From: Hydractinia symbiolongicarpus
Taxonomy: Eukaryota; Cnidaria; Hydrozoa; Anthoathecata; Hydractiniidae
Assembly (NCBI RefSeq): GCF_029227915.1
Contig: NC_079879.1
Span: 29,766,501 to 29,830,500 of the forward strand
Length of the DNA: 64,000 bases
Direction: 5' to 3'
The position numbers and the translations under genes were made by a program. The notes beneath the pieces are model-generated. The model made no database searches. It saw only the letters and a list, made by a program, of their open reading frames with translations, and was not told the origin of the DNA. This document shows positions 12,216-25,095 of this stretch, one piece after another; position 1 is the first letter of the stretch; every line of letters begins with the position of its first letter.

Positions 12216-15200
12216 GCCGAGTCCGGGATTTACGGGAAATCGCAGGTTTTCGTTTGCCGGCGATTAAACTACTTTTATTCAGCGTCTCATCAAAAATGAA
12301 AACATTTTTGAAAACTACAAGTCTCATGCGTTTTAGTGGTGAAAAAAAAATTTAAAAAATCGTTCGGGAAATGAGTTTACACCCTGGGTACTTTCTTTGT
12401 ATACTTTTGACTATACGGGCCGAGTCCGGGGTTTACGGGAAATGGCGGGTTTTCGTTTGCCGGCGATTAAACCTCTTTTATTCAGCGTCCCATCAAAAAT
12501 GAAAACATTTTTGAAAAACTACAAGTCTCATGCGTTTTAGTGGTGAAAAAAAATTTAAAAAATCGTTCGGGAAATGAGTTTACTCCCTGGGTACTTTCTT
12601 TGTATACTTTTGACTATATGGGCCGAGTCCGGGGTTTACGGGAAATGGCGGGTTTTCGTTTGCCGGCGATTAAACTTCTTTTATTCAGCGTCTCATCAAA
12701 AATGAAAACATTTTTAAAAACTACAAGTCTCATGGGCTTTAGTGGTGAAACAGTTATTTAAAAAATCGTTTGAGAAATGAGTTTACTCCCTGGGTACTTT
12801 CTTTGTATACTTTTGACTATACAGGCCGAGTCCGGGATTTACGGGAAATCGCAGGTTTTCGTTTGCCGGCGATTAAACTTCTTTTATTCAGCGTCTCATC
12901 AAAAATGAAAACATTTTTGAAAACTACAAGTCTCATGCGTTTTAGTGGTGAAAAAATAATTTAAAAAATCGTTCGGGAAATGAGTTTACACCCTGGGTAC
13001 TTTCTTTGTATACTTTTGACTATGGGGGCCGAGTCCGGGGTTTACGGGAAATGGCGGGTTTTCGTTTGCCGGCGAATAAACTTCTTTTATTCAGCGTCTC
13101 ATCAAAAATGAAAGCATTTTTGAAAACTACAAGTCTCAAGCGTTTTAGTGGTGAAAAGATAATTTAAAAAATCGTTTTGGAAATGAGTTTACTCACAGGG
13201 TACTTTCTTTGTATACATTCGACTATACGGGCCTAGCCCGGGATTTACGGGAAATCGCGGGTTTTCGTTTGCCGCCGATTAAACCACTTTCATTAAGCGT
13301 CTCATCAAAAATGAAAACATTTCTAAAAACTACAAGTCTCATGCGTTTTAGTGGTGAAAAAATAACTTAAAAATTCGTTCGGAAAATAAGTTTACTCACT
13401 GGGTACTTTCCATGTATACTTTTGACTATACGGGCCGAGTCCGGGATTTACGGGAAATCGCGGGTTTTCGTTTGCCGGCGATTAAACTTCTTTTATTCAG
13501 CGTCTCATCAAAAATGAAAACATTTTTAAAAACTACAAGTCTCATGGGCTTTAGTGGTGAAATAATAATTTAAAAAATCGTTTGGGAAATGAATTTACTT
13601 CCTGGGTACTTTCTGTGTATACTTTTAACTATACGGGCCGAGTCCGGGATTTACGGGAAATCGCAGGTTTTCGTTTGCCGGCGATTAAACTCTTTTTTTT
13701 AATCAGCGTCTCATCAAAAATGAAAACACTTTTGAAAACTACAAGTCTCATGCGTTTTAGTGGTGAAAAAATAATTTAAAAAATCGTTGGGGAAATGAGT
13801 TTACACCCTGGTTACTTTCTTTGTAACTTTTGACTATACGGGCCGGGTCCAGGATTTAAGGGAAATCGCAGGTTTTTGTTTGCCGGCGATTAAACTTCTT
13901 TTATTCAGCGTCTCATCAAAAATGAAAACATTTTTGAAAACTACAAGTCTCATGCGTTTTAGTGGTGAAAAAATAATTTAAAAATTCGTTCAGGAAATGA
14001 GTTTACTCACTGGGTTCTTTCCTTGTATACTTTTGACTATACGGGCCGAGTCCGGGATTTACGGGAAATCGCGGGTTTTCGTTTGCAGGCGATTAAACTT
14101 CTTTTATTCAGCGTCTCATCAAAAATGAAACCATTTTTAAAAACTACAAGTCTCATGGGCTTTAGTGGTGAAATAATAATTTAAAAAATCGTTTGGGAAA
14201 TGAGTTTACTCCCTGGGTACTTTCTTTGTATACTTTTGACTATACGGGCCGAGTCCGGGATTTACGGGAAATCGCAGGTTTTCGTTTGCCGGCGATTAAA
14301 GTTCTTTCATTAAGCGTCTCATCAAAAATGAAATCATTTTTGAAAACTACAAGTCTCATGCGTTTAGTGGTAAAAAAATAATATAAAAAATCGTTCGGGA
14401 AATGAGTTTACTCCCTGGGTACTTTCTTTGTATACTTTTGACTATACGGGCCGAGTCCGGGGTTTACGGGAAATGGCGGGATTTCGTTTGCCGGCGATTA
14501 AACTTCTTTTATTCAGCGTCTCAGCAAAAATGAAAACATTTTTGAAAACTACAAGTCTCATGCGTTTTAGTGGTGAAAAAATAATTTAAAAAATCGTTCG
14601 GGAAATGAGTTTACTTCCTGGGTACTTTCTTTGTATACTTTTGACTATACGGGCCAAGCCCGGGATTTACGGGAAATCGCGGGTTTTCGTTTGCCGGCGA
14701 TTAAACTTCTTTTATTCAGCGTCTCATCAAAAATGAAAACATTTTTAAAAACTACAAGTCTCATGCGTTTTAGTGGTGAAAAAATAATTTAAAAAATCGT
14801 TCGGGAAATGAGTTTACTTCCTGGGTACTTTCTTTGTATACTTTTGACTATACGGGCCAAGCCCGGGATTTACGGGAAATCGCGGGTTTTCGTTTGCCGG
14901 CGATTAAACTTCTTTTATTCAGCGTCTCATCAAAAATGAAAACATTTTTAAAAACTACAAGTCTCATGCGTTTTAGTGGTGAAAAAATAATTTAAAAAAT
15001 CGTTCGGGAAATGAGTTTACTTCCTGGGTACTTTCTTTGTATACTTTTGACTATACGGGCAAAGCCCGGGATTTACGGGAAATCGCGGGTTTTCGTTTGC
15101 CGGCGATTAAACTTCTTTTATTCAGCGTCTCATCAAAAATGAAAACATTTTTAAAAACTACAAGTCTTATGCGTTTTAGTGGTGAAAAAATAATTTATAA

Positions 15201-15389
15201 AATCGTTCTGGAAATGAGTTTACTCACAGGGTACTTTCTTTGTATACATTCGACTATACGGGCCAAGCCCGGGATTTACGGGAAATCGCGGGTTTTCGTT
15301 TGCCGGCGATTAAACCTCTTTCATTAAGCGTCTCATCAAAAATGAAAACATTTTTGAAAACTACAAGTCTCATGCGTTTTAGTGGTGAA
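12216..15389 (+). repeat. Mosaic satellite block with copies of two upstream units
   Basis: About 13021-14158 repeats 8148-9285. About 14480-15330 is a third, partial copy of the 1421-bp unit, starting with the CTCAGCAAAAATG monomer at 14519 and then the three CCAAGCCCGGG monomers. The third of these has GGGCAAAGCC near 15057. The segment about 13540-15330 recurs near 25090-26680 (offset 11549 bp, then 11346 bp after loss of one monomer). One monomer near 12510 has an extra A in GAAAAACTAC, a marker of the subfamily that dominates 15.4-36 kb. Confidence 0.83.
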
Positions 15390-18300
15390 AAAAATTTAAA
15401 AAATCGTTCGGGAAATGAGTTTACTCCCTGGGTACTTTCTTTGTATACTTTTGACTATACGGGCCGAGTCCGGGGTTTACGGGAAATGGCGGGTTTTCGT
15501 TTGCCGGCGATTAAACTTCTTTTATTCAGCGTCTCATCAAAAATGAAAACATTTTTAAAAACTACAAGTCTCATGGGCTTTAGTGGTGAAACAGTTATTT
15601 AAAAAATCGTTTGAGAAATGAGTTTACTCCCTGGGTACTTTCTTTGTATACTTTTGACTATACAGGCCGAGTCAGGGATTTACGGGAAATCGCAGGTTTT
15701 CGTTTGCCGGCGATTAAACTTCTTTTATTCAGCGTCTCATCAAAAATGAAAACATTTTTGAAAACTACAAGTCTCATGCGTTTTAGTGGTGAAAAAATAA
15801 TTTAAAAAATCGTTCGGGAAATGAGTTTACACCCTGGGTACTTTCTTTGTATACTTTTGACTATAAGGGCCGAGTCCGGGATTTACGGGAAATCGCAGGT
15901 TTTCGTTTGCCGGCGATTAAACTTCTTTTATTCAGCGTCTCATCAAAAATGAAAACATTTTTGAAAACTACAAGCCTCATGCGTTTTGGTGGTACAAAAA
16001 AAATTTAAAAAATCGTTCGGGAAATGAGTTTACACCCTGGGTACTTTCTTTGTATACTTTTGACTATACGGGCCGAGTCCGGGGTTTACGGGAATTGGCG
16101 GGTTTTCGTTTGCCGGCGATTAAACCTCTTTTATTCAGCGTCCCATCAAAAATGAAAACATTTTTGAAAAACTACAAGTCTCATGCGTTTTAGTGGTGAA
16201 AAAAAATTTAAAAAATCGTTTGGGAAATGAGTTTACTCCCTGGGTACATTCTTTGTATACTTTTGACTATACGGGCCGAGTCCGGGGTTTACGGGAAATG
16301 GCGGGTTTTCGTTTGCCGGCGATTAAACTTCTTTTATTCAGCGTCAAATCAAAAATGAAAACATTTTTAAAAACTACAAGTCTCATGGGCTTTAGTGGTG
16401 AAATAGTTATTTAAAAAATCGTTTGAGAAATGAGTTTACTTCCTGGGTACTTTCTTTGTATACTTTTGACTATACAGGCCGAGTCCGGGATTTACGGGAA
16501 ATCGCAGGTTTTCGTTTGCCGGCGATTAAACTTCTTTTATTCAGCGTCTCATCAAAAATGAAAACATTTTTGAAAACTACAAGTCTCATGCGTTTTAGTG
16601 GTGAAAAAATAATTTAAAAAATCGTTCGGGAAATGAGTTTACACCCTGGGTACTTTCTTTGTATACTTTTGACTATAAGGGCCGAGTCCGGGATTTACGG
16701 GAAATCGCAGGTTTTCGTTTGCCGGCGATTAAACTTCTTTTATTCAGCGTCTCATCAAAAATGAAAACATTTTTGAAAACTACAAGTCTCATGCGTTTTA
16801 GTGGTGAAAAAATAATTTAAAAATTCGTTCGGGAAATGAGTTTACTCACTGGGTACTTTCCATGTATACTTTTGACTATACGGGCCGAGTCCGGGATTTA
16901 CGGGAATTCGCGGGTTTTCGTTTGCCGGCGATTAAACTTCTTTTATTCAGCGTCTCATCAAAAATGAAAACATTTTTGAAAACTACAAGTCTCATGGGCT
17001 TTAGTGGTGAAATAATAATTTAAAAAATCGTTTGGGAAATGAGTTTACTCCCTGGGTACTTTCTTTGTATACTTTTGACTATACCGGCCGAGTCCGGGAT
17101 TTATGGGAAATCGCAGGTTTTCGTTTGCCGGCGATTAAACTACTTTTATTCAGCGTCTCATCAAAAATGAAAACATTTTTGAAAACTACAAGCCTCATGC
17201 GTTTTAGTGGTGAAAAAAAAATTTAAAAAATCGTTCGGGAAATGAGTTTACACCCTGGGTACTTTCTTTGTATACTTTTGACTATACGGGCCGAGTCCGG
17301 GGTTTACGGGAAATGGCGGGTTTTCGTTTGCCGGCGATTAAACCTCTTTTATTCAGCGTCCCATCAAAAATGAAAACATTTTTGAAAAACTACAAGTCTC
17401 ATGCGTTTTAGTGGTGAAAAAAAATTTAAAAAATCGTTCGGGAAATGAGTTTACTCCCTGGGTACTTTCTTTGTATACTTTTGACTATACGGGCCGAGTC
17501 CGGGGTTTACGGGAAATGGCGGGTTTTCGTTTGCCGGCGATTAAACTTCTTTTATTCAGCGTCTCATCAAAAATGAAAACATTTTTAAAAACTACAAGTC
17601 TCATGGGCTTTAGTGGTGAAACAGTTATTTAAAAAATCGTTTGAGAAATGAGTTTACTCCCTGGGTACTTTCTTTGTATACTTTTGACTATACAGGCCGA
17701 GTCAGGGATTTACGGGAAATCGCAGGTTTTCGTTTGCCGGCGATTAAACTTCTTTTATTCAGCGTCTCATCAAAAATGAAAACATTTTTGAAAACTACAA
17801 GTCTCATGCGTTTTAGTGGTGAAAAAATAATGTAAAAAATCGTTCGGGAAATGAGTTTACACCCTGGGTACTTTCTTTGTATACTTTTGACTATAAGGGC
17901 CGAGTCCGGAATTTACGGGAAATCGCAGGTTTTCGTTTGCCGGCGATTAAACTTCTTTTATTCAGCGTCTCATCAAAAATGAAAACATTTTTGAAAACTA
18001 CAAGCCTCATGCGTTTTGGTGGTACAAAAAAAATTTAAAAAATCGTTCGGGAAATGAGTTTACACCCTGGGTACTTTCTTTGTATACTTTTGACTATACG
18101 GGCCGAGTCCGGGGTTTACGGGAATTGGCGGGTTTTCGTTTGCCGGCGATTAAACCTCTTTTATTCAGCGTCCCATCAAAAATGAAAACATTTTTGAAAA
18201 ACTACAAGTCTCATGCGTTTTAGTGGTGAAAAAAAATTTAAAAAATCGTTTGGGAAATGAGTTTACTCCCTGGGTACATTCTTTGTATACTTTTGACTAT

Positions 18301-18945
18301 ACGGGCCGAGTCCGGGGTTTACGGGAAATGGCGGGTTTTCGTTTGCCGGCGATTAAACTTCTTTTATTCAGCGTCAAATCAAAAATGAAAACATTTTTAA
18401 AAACTACAAGTCTCATGGGCTTTAGTGGTGAAATAGTTATTTAAAAAATCGTTTGAGAAATGAGTTTACTTCCTGGGTACTTTCTTTGTATACTTTTGAC
18501 TATACAGGCCGAGTCCGGGATTTACGGGAAATCGCAGGTTTTCGTTTGCCGGCGATTAAACTTCTTTTATTCAGCGTCTCATCAAAAATGAAAACATTTT
18601 TGAAAACTACAAGTCTCATGCGTTTTAGTGGTGAAAAAATAATTTAAAAAATCGTTCGGGAAATGAGTTTACACCCTGGGTACTTTCTTTGTATACTTTT
18701 GACTATAAGGGCCGAGTCCGGGATTTACGGGAAATCGCAGGTTTTCGTTTGCCGGCGATTAAACTTCTTTTATTCAGCGTCTCATCAAAAATGAAAACAT
18801 TTTTGAAAACTACAAGTCTCATGCGTTTTAGTGGTGAAAAAATAATTTAAAAATTCGTTCGGGAAATGAGTTTACTCACTGGGTACTTTCCATGTATACT
18901 TTTGACTATACGGGCCGAGTCCGGGATTTACGGGAAATCGCGGGT
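15390..18945 (+). repeat. 2030-bp (10-monomer) higher-order repeat, about 1.75 copies
   Basis: Markers recur at an exact 2030-bp offset. They include GTGAAACAGTTATTT near 15587 and 17617, AGTCAGGGATT near 15670 and 17700, GGTGGTACAAAAAA near 15986 and 18016, GGGAATTGGCGGG near 16091 and 18121, and GCGTCAAATC near 16342 and 18372. The match ends near 16914/18945, where the first copy has GGGAATTCGC and the second GGGAAATCGC. One monomer near 15241-15441 is 201 bp, which keeps a reading frame open across two units by chance. Confidence 0.9.
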
Positions 18946-21900
18946 TTTCGTTTGCCGGCGATTAAACATCTTTTATTTAGCGTCTCATCAAAAATGAAAA
19001 CATTTTTAAAAACTACAAGTCTCATGGGCTTTAGTGGTGAAATAATAATTTAAAAAATCGTTTGGGAAATGAGTTTACTCCCTGGGAACATTATTTGTAT
19101 ACTTTTGACTATACGGGCCGAGTCCAGGATTTACAGGAAATCGCAGGTTTTCGTTTGCCGGCGATTAAACTTCTTTTATTCAGCGTCTCATCAAAAATGA
19201 AAACATTTTTGAAAACTACAAGTCTCATGCGTTTTAGTGGTGAAAAAATAATTTAAAAATTCGTTCGGGAAATGAGTTTACTCACTGGGTACTTTCCATG
19301 TATACTTTTGACTATACGGGCCGAGTCCGGGATTTACGGGAAATGGCGGGTTTTCGTTTGCCGGCGATTAAACATCTTTTATTCAGCGTCTCATCAAAAA
19401 TAAAAACATTTTTAAAAACTACAAGTCTTATGGGCTTTAGTGGTGAAATAATAATTTAAAAAATCGTTTGGGAAATGAGTTTACTCCCTGGGTACTTTAT
19501 TTGTATACTTTTGACTATACGGGCCGAGTCCAGGATTTACAGGAAATCGCAGGTTTTCGTTTGCCGGCGATTAAACTTCTTCTATTCAGCGTCTCATTAA
19601 AAATGAAAACATTTTTATAAACTACAAGTCTCATGCGTTTTAGTGGTGAAAAAATAATTTAAAAAATCGTTCGGGAAATGAGCTTACTCCCTGGGTACTT
19701 TCTTTGTATACTTTTGACTATACGGGCCAAGCCGGGATTTACGGGAAATCGCAGGTTTTCGTTTGCTGGCGATTAAACTTCTTTTATTCAGCGTCTCATC
19801 AAAAATGAAAACATTTTTAAAAACTACAAGTCTTATGCGTTTTAGTGGTGAAAAAATAATTTAAAAAATCGTTCTGGAAATGAGTTTACTCCCTGGGTAC
19901 TTTCTTTGTATACTTTTGACTATACCGGCCGAGTCCGGGATTTACGGGAAATCGCAGGTTTTCGTTTGCCGGCGATTAAACTTCTTTTATTCAGCGTCTC
20001 ATCAAAAATAAAAACATTTTTGAAAACTACAAGTCCATGCGTTTTAGTGGTGAAAAAATAATTTAAAAAATCGTTCGGGAAATGAGTTTACTCCCTGGGT
20101 ACATTCTTTGTATACTTTTGACTATACGGGCCAAATCGGGATTTACGAGAAATCGCGGGTTTTCGTTTGCCGGTGATTAAACTTCTTTTATTCAGCGTCT
20201 CATCAAAAATAAAAACATTTTTGAAAACTACAAATCCATGCGTTTTAGTGGTGAAAAAATAATTTAAAAAATCGTTCAGGAAATGAGTTTACTCCCTGGG
20301 TACTTTCTTTGTATACTTTTGACTATACGAACCAAGCCCGGGATTTACGGGAAATCGCGGGTTTTCGTTTGCCGGCGATTAAACTTTTTTTATTCAGCGT
20401 CTCATTAAAAATGAAAACATTTTTAAAAACTACAAGTCTTATGCGTTTTAGTGGTGAAAAAATGATTTAAAAAATCTTTCTGGAAATGAGTTTACTCACA
20501 GGGTACTTTCATTGTATACATTCTACTATACGGGCCAAGCCCGGGATTTACGGGAAATCGCAGGTTTTCGTTTGCCGGCGATTAAACTTCTTTTATTCAG
20601 CGTCTCACCAAAAATGAAAACATTTTTAAAAACTACAAGTCCATGCGTTTTAGTGGTGAAAAAAAATTTTAAAAATCGTTCGGGAAATGAGTTTACTCCC
20701 TGGGTACTTTCTTTGTATACTTTTGACTATACGGGCCGCGTCCGGGATTTACGGGAAATCGCGGGTTTTCGTTTGCCGGCGATTGAACTTTTTTTATTCA
20801 GCGTCTCATTAAAAATGAAAACATTTTTAAAAACTACAAGTCTTATGCGTTTTAGTGTGAAAAAATAATTTTAAAAATCTTTCTGGAAATGAGTTTACTC
20901 ACAGGGTACTTTCATTGTATACATTCGACTATACGGGCCAAGCCCGGGATTTACGGGAAATCGCAGGTTTTCGTTTGCCGGCGATTAAACTTCTTTTATT
21001 CAGCGTCTCATCAAAAATGAAAACATTTTTGAAAACTACAAGTCCATGCGTTTTAGTGGTGAAAAAAAAAATTAAAAAATCGTTTGGGAAATGAGTTTAC
21101 TCCCTGGGTACTTTCTTTGTATACTTTTGACTATACGAGCCAAGCCCGGGATTTACGGGAAAGCGCGGGTTTTCGTTTGCCGGCGATTAAACTTCTTTTA
21201 TTCAGCGTCTCATCAAAAATGAAAACATTTTTGAAAACTACAAGTCTCATGCGTTTTAGTGGTGAAAAAATAATTTAAAAATTCGTTCGGGAAATGAGTT
21301 TACTCACTGGGTACTTTCCATGTATACTTTTGACTATACGGGCCGAGTCCGGGATTTACGGGAAATGGCGGGTTTTCGTTTGCCGGCGATTAAACATCTT
21401 TTATTCAGCGTCTCATCAAAAATAAAAACATTTTTAAAAACTACAAGTCTTATGGGCTTTAGTGGTGAAATAATAATTTAAAAAATCGTTTGGGAAATGA
21501 GTTTACTCCCTGGGTACTTTATTTTAATACTTTTGACTATACGGGCCGAGTCCAGGATTTACAGGAAATCGCAGGTTTTCGTTTGCCGGCGATTAAACTT
21601 CTTCTATTCAGCGTCTCATTGAAAATGAAAACATTTTTATAAACTACAAGTCTCATGCGTTTTAGTGGTGAAAAAATAATTTAAAAAATCGTTCGGGAAA
21701 TGAGTTTACTCCCTGGGTACTTTCTTTGTATACTTTTGACTATACGGGCCAAGCCGGGATTTACGGGAAATCGCGGGTTTTCGTTTGCTGGCGATTAAAC
21801 TTCTTTTATTCAGCGTCTCATCAAAAATGAAAACATTTTTAAAAACTACAAGTCTTATGCGTTTTAGTGGTGAAAAAATAATTTAAAAAATCGTTCTGGA

Positions 21901-24900
21901 AATGAGTTTACTCCCTGGGTACTTTCTTTGTATACTTTTGACTCTACGGGCCGAGTCCGGGATTTACGGGAAATCGCAGGTTTTCGTTTGCCGGCGATTA
22001 AACTACTTTTATTCAGCGTCTCATCAAAAATAAAAACATTTTTGAAAACTACAAGTCCATGCGTTTTAGTGGTGAAAAAATAATTTAAAAAATCGTTCGG
22101 GAAATGAGTTTACTCCCTGGGTACATTCTTTGTATACTTTTGACTATACGGGCCAAATCGGGATTTACGAGAAATCGCGGGTTTTCGTTTGCCGGTGATT
22201 AAACTTCTTTTATTCAGCGTCTCATCAAAAATAAAAACATTTTTGAAAACTACAAGTCCATGCGTTTTAGTGGTGAAAAAACAATTTAAAAAATCGTTCA
22301 GGAAATGAGTTTACTCCCTGGGTACTTTCTTTGTATACTTTTGACTATACGAACCAAGCCCGGGATTTACGGGAAATCGCGTGTTTTCGTTTGCCGGCGA
22401 TTAAACTTTTTTTATTCAGCGTCTCATTAAAAATGAAAACATTTTTAAAAACTACAAGTCTTATGCGTTTTAGTGGTGAAAAAATGATTTAAAAAATCTT
22501 TCTGGAAATGAGTTAACTCACAGGGTACTTTCATTGTATACATTCTACTATACGGGCCAAGCCCGGGATTTACGGGAAATCGCAGGTTTTCGTTTGCCGG
22601 CGATTAAACTTCTTTTATTCAGCGTCTCACCAAAAATGAAAACATTTTTGAAAACTACAAGTCCATGCGTTTTAGTGGTGAAAAAAAAATTTAAAAAATC
22701 GTTCGGGAAATGAGTTTACTCCCTGGGTACTTTCTTTGTATACTTTTGACTATACGGGCCGCGTCCGGGATTTACGGGAAATCGCGGGTTTTCGTTTGCC
22801 GGCGATTAAACTTTTTTTATTCAGCGTCTCATTAAAAATGAAAACATTTTTAAAAACTACAAGTCTTATGCGTTTTAGTGTGAAAAAATAATTTTAAAAA
22901 TCTTTCTGGAAATGAGTTTACTCACAGGGTACTTTCATTGTATACATTCGACTATACGGGCCAAGCCCTGGATTTACGGGAAATCGCAGGTTTTCGTTTG
23001 CCGGCGATTAAACTTCTTTTATTCAGCGTCTCATCAAAAATGAAAACATTTTTGAAAACTACAAGTCCATGCGTTTTAGTGGTGAAAAAAAAATTAAAAA
23101 ATCGTTTGGGAAATGAGTTTACTCCCTGGGTACTTTCTTTGTATACTTTTGACTATACGAGCCAAGCCCGGGATTTACGGGAAATCGCGGGTTTTCGTTT
23201 GCCGGCGATTAAACTTTTTTTATTCAGCGTCTCATTAAAAATGAAAACATTTTTAAAAACTACAAGTCTTATGCGTTTTAGTGGTGAAAAAATGATTTAA
23301 AAAATCTTTCTGGAAATGAGTTTACTCACAGGGTACTTTCATTGTATACATTCTACTATACGGGCCAAGCCCGGGATTTACGGGAAATCGCAGGTTTTCG
23401 TTTGCCGGCGATTAAACTTCTTTTATTCAGCGTCTCACCAAAAATGAAAACATTTTTGAAAACTACAAGTCCATGCGTTTTAGTGGTGAAAAAAAAATTT
23501 AAAAAATCGTTCGGGAAATGAGTTTACTCCCTGGGTACTTTCTTTGTATACTTTTGACTATACGGGCCGCGTCCGGGATTTACGGGAAATCGCGGGTTTT
23601 CGTTTGCCGGCGATTAAACTTTTTTTATTCAGCGTCTCATTAAAAATGAAAACATTTTTAAAAACTACAAGTCTTATGCGTTTTAGTGTGAAAAAATAAT
23701 TTTAAAAATCTTTCTGGAAATGAGTTTACTCACAGGGTACTTTCATTGTATACATTCGACTATACGGGCCAAGCCCGGGATTTACGGGAAATCGCAGGTT
23801 TTCGTTTGCCGGCGATTAAACTTCTTTTATTCAGCGTCTCATCAAAAATGAAAACATTTTTGAAAACTACAAGTCCATGCGTTTTAGTGGTGAAAAAAAA
23901 ATTAAAAAATCGTTTGGGAAATGAGTTTACTCCCTGGGTACTTTCTTTGTATACTTTTGACTATACGAGCCAAGCCCGGGATTTACGGGAAATCGCGGGT
24001 TTTCGTTTGCCGGCGATTAAACTTTTTTTATTCAGCGTCTCATTAAAAATGAAAACATTTTTAAAAACTACAAGTCTTATGCGTTTTAGTGGTGAAAAAA
24101 TAATTTAAAAAATCTTTCTGGAAATGAGTTTACTCACAGGGTACTTTCATTGTATACATTCGACTATACGGGATAAGCCTGAGATTTACGGGAAATCGCG
24201 GGTTTTCGTTTGCCGGCGATTAAACCTCTTTCATTAAGCGTCTCATCAAAAATGAAAACATTTTTGAAAACCACAAGCCTCATGCGTTTTAGTGGTGAAA
24301 AAATAATTTAAAAAATCGTTCGGGAAATGAGTTTACTCCCTGGGTACTTTCTTTGTATAATTTTGACTATACGGGCCGAGTCCGGGATTTACGGGAAATC
24401 GCGGATTTTTGTTTGCCGGCGATTAAACTTCTTTTATTCAGCGTCTCATCAAAAATTAAAACATTTTTGAAAACTACAAGTCTCATCCGTTTTAGTGGTG
24501 AAAAAATAATTTAAAAAATCGTTCGGGAAATGAGTTTACTCACAGGGTACTTTCTTTGTATACATTCGACTATACGGGCCAAGCCCGGGATTTACGGGAA
24601 ATCGCGGGTTTTCGTTTGCCGGCGATTAAACTTCATTCATCAAGCTTCTCATCAAAAATGAAAACATTTTTGAAAACTACAAGTCTCATGCGTTTTAGTG
24701 GTAAAAAAAAAATTAAAAAATCGTTCGGGAAATGAGTTTACTCCCTGGGTACTTTCTTTGTATACATTCGACTATACGGGCCAAGCCCGGGATTTACGGG
24801 AAATCGCGGGATTTCGTTTGCCGGCGATTAAACCTCTTTCATTAAATGTCTCATCAAAAATGAAAACATTTTTAAAAACTACAAGTCTCATGCGTTTTAG

Positions 24901-25095
24901 TGGTGAAAAAGTAATTTAAAAAATCGTTCGGGAAATGAGTTTACTACCTGGGTACTTTCTTTGTATACTTTGGACTATACGGGCCGAGTCCGGGATTTAC
25001 GGGAAATCGCAGGTTTTTGATTGCCGGCGATTAAACTTCATTTATTCAGCGTCTCATCAAAAATGAAAACAATTTTAAAAACTACAAGTCTCATG
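18946..25095 (+). repeat. Long satellite block, first copy of a 17.4-kb-spaced duplication
   Basis: Together with the preceding ~1.9 kb (about 17020 onward), this matches about 34457-41725 in the same orientation. The offset is 17437 bp up to about 22 kb and 16630 bp after it. The change of 807 bp is explained by the extra 808-bp tandem copy in this block. Markers include CCTGGGAACATTATTTG near 19081 and 36518, ATTTTTATAAACTAC near 19611 and 37048, CCAAATCGGG near 20132 and 37569, ATACGAACC near 20326 and 37763, GGATAAGCCTGAG near 24172 and 40802, and AAGCTT at 24642 and 41272. Confidence 0.88.
22350..24090 (+). repeat. 808-bp (4-monomer) tandem duplication
   Basis: Two adjacent copies, at about 22350-23157 and 23158-24090, keep an offset of 808 bp. 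For example, CATTCTACTA is at 22541 and 23349, and a TTTAGTGTGAAAAAATAA monomer lacking two bases appears in each copy. The second copy of the wider block, near 39780-40740, has only one such unit. The tandem duplication is therefore specific to this location and arose after the 17.4-kb-spaced duplication, or was lost from the other copy. The unit is 808 rather than 812 bp because its monomers carry small deletions. Confidence 0.9.

Noticed and set aside
15240-15602. 120-codon frame spanning two monomers (also near 22938 and 23746)
   Set aside because: It stays open only because monomers shortened in the A-run (201 bp near 15241-15441) restore frame by chance. No ribosome-binding, promoter or domain evidence supports it.
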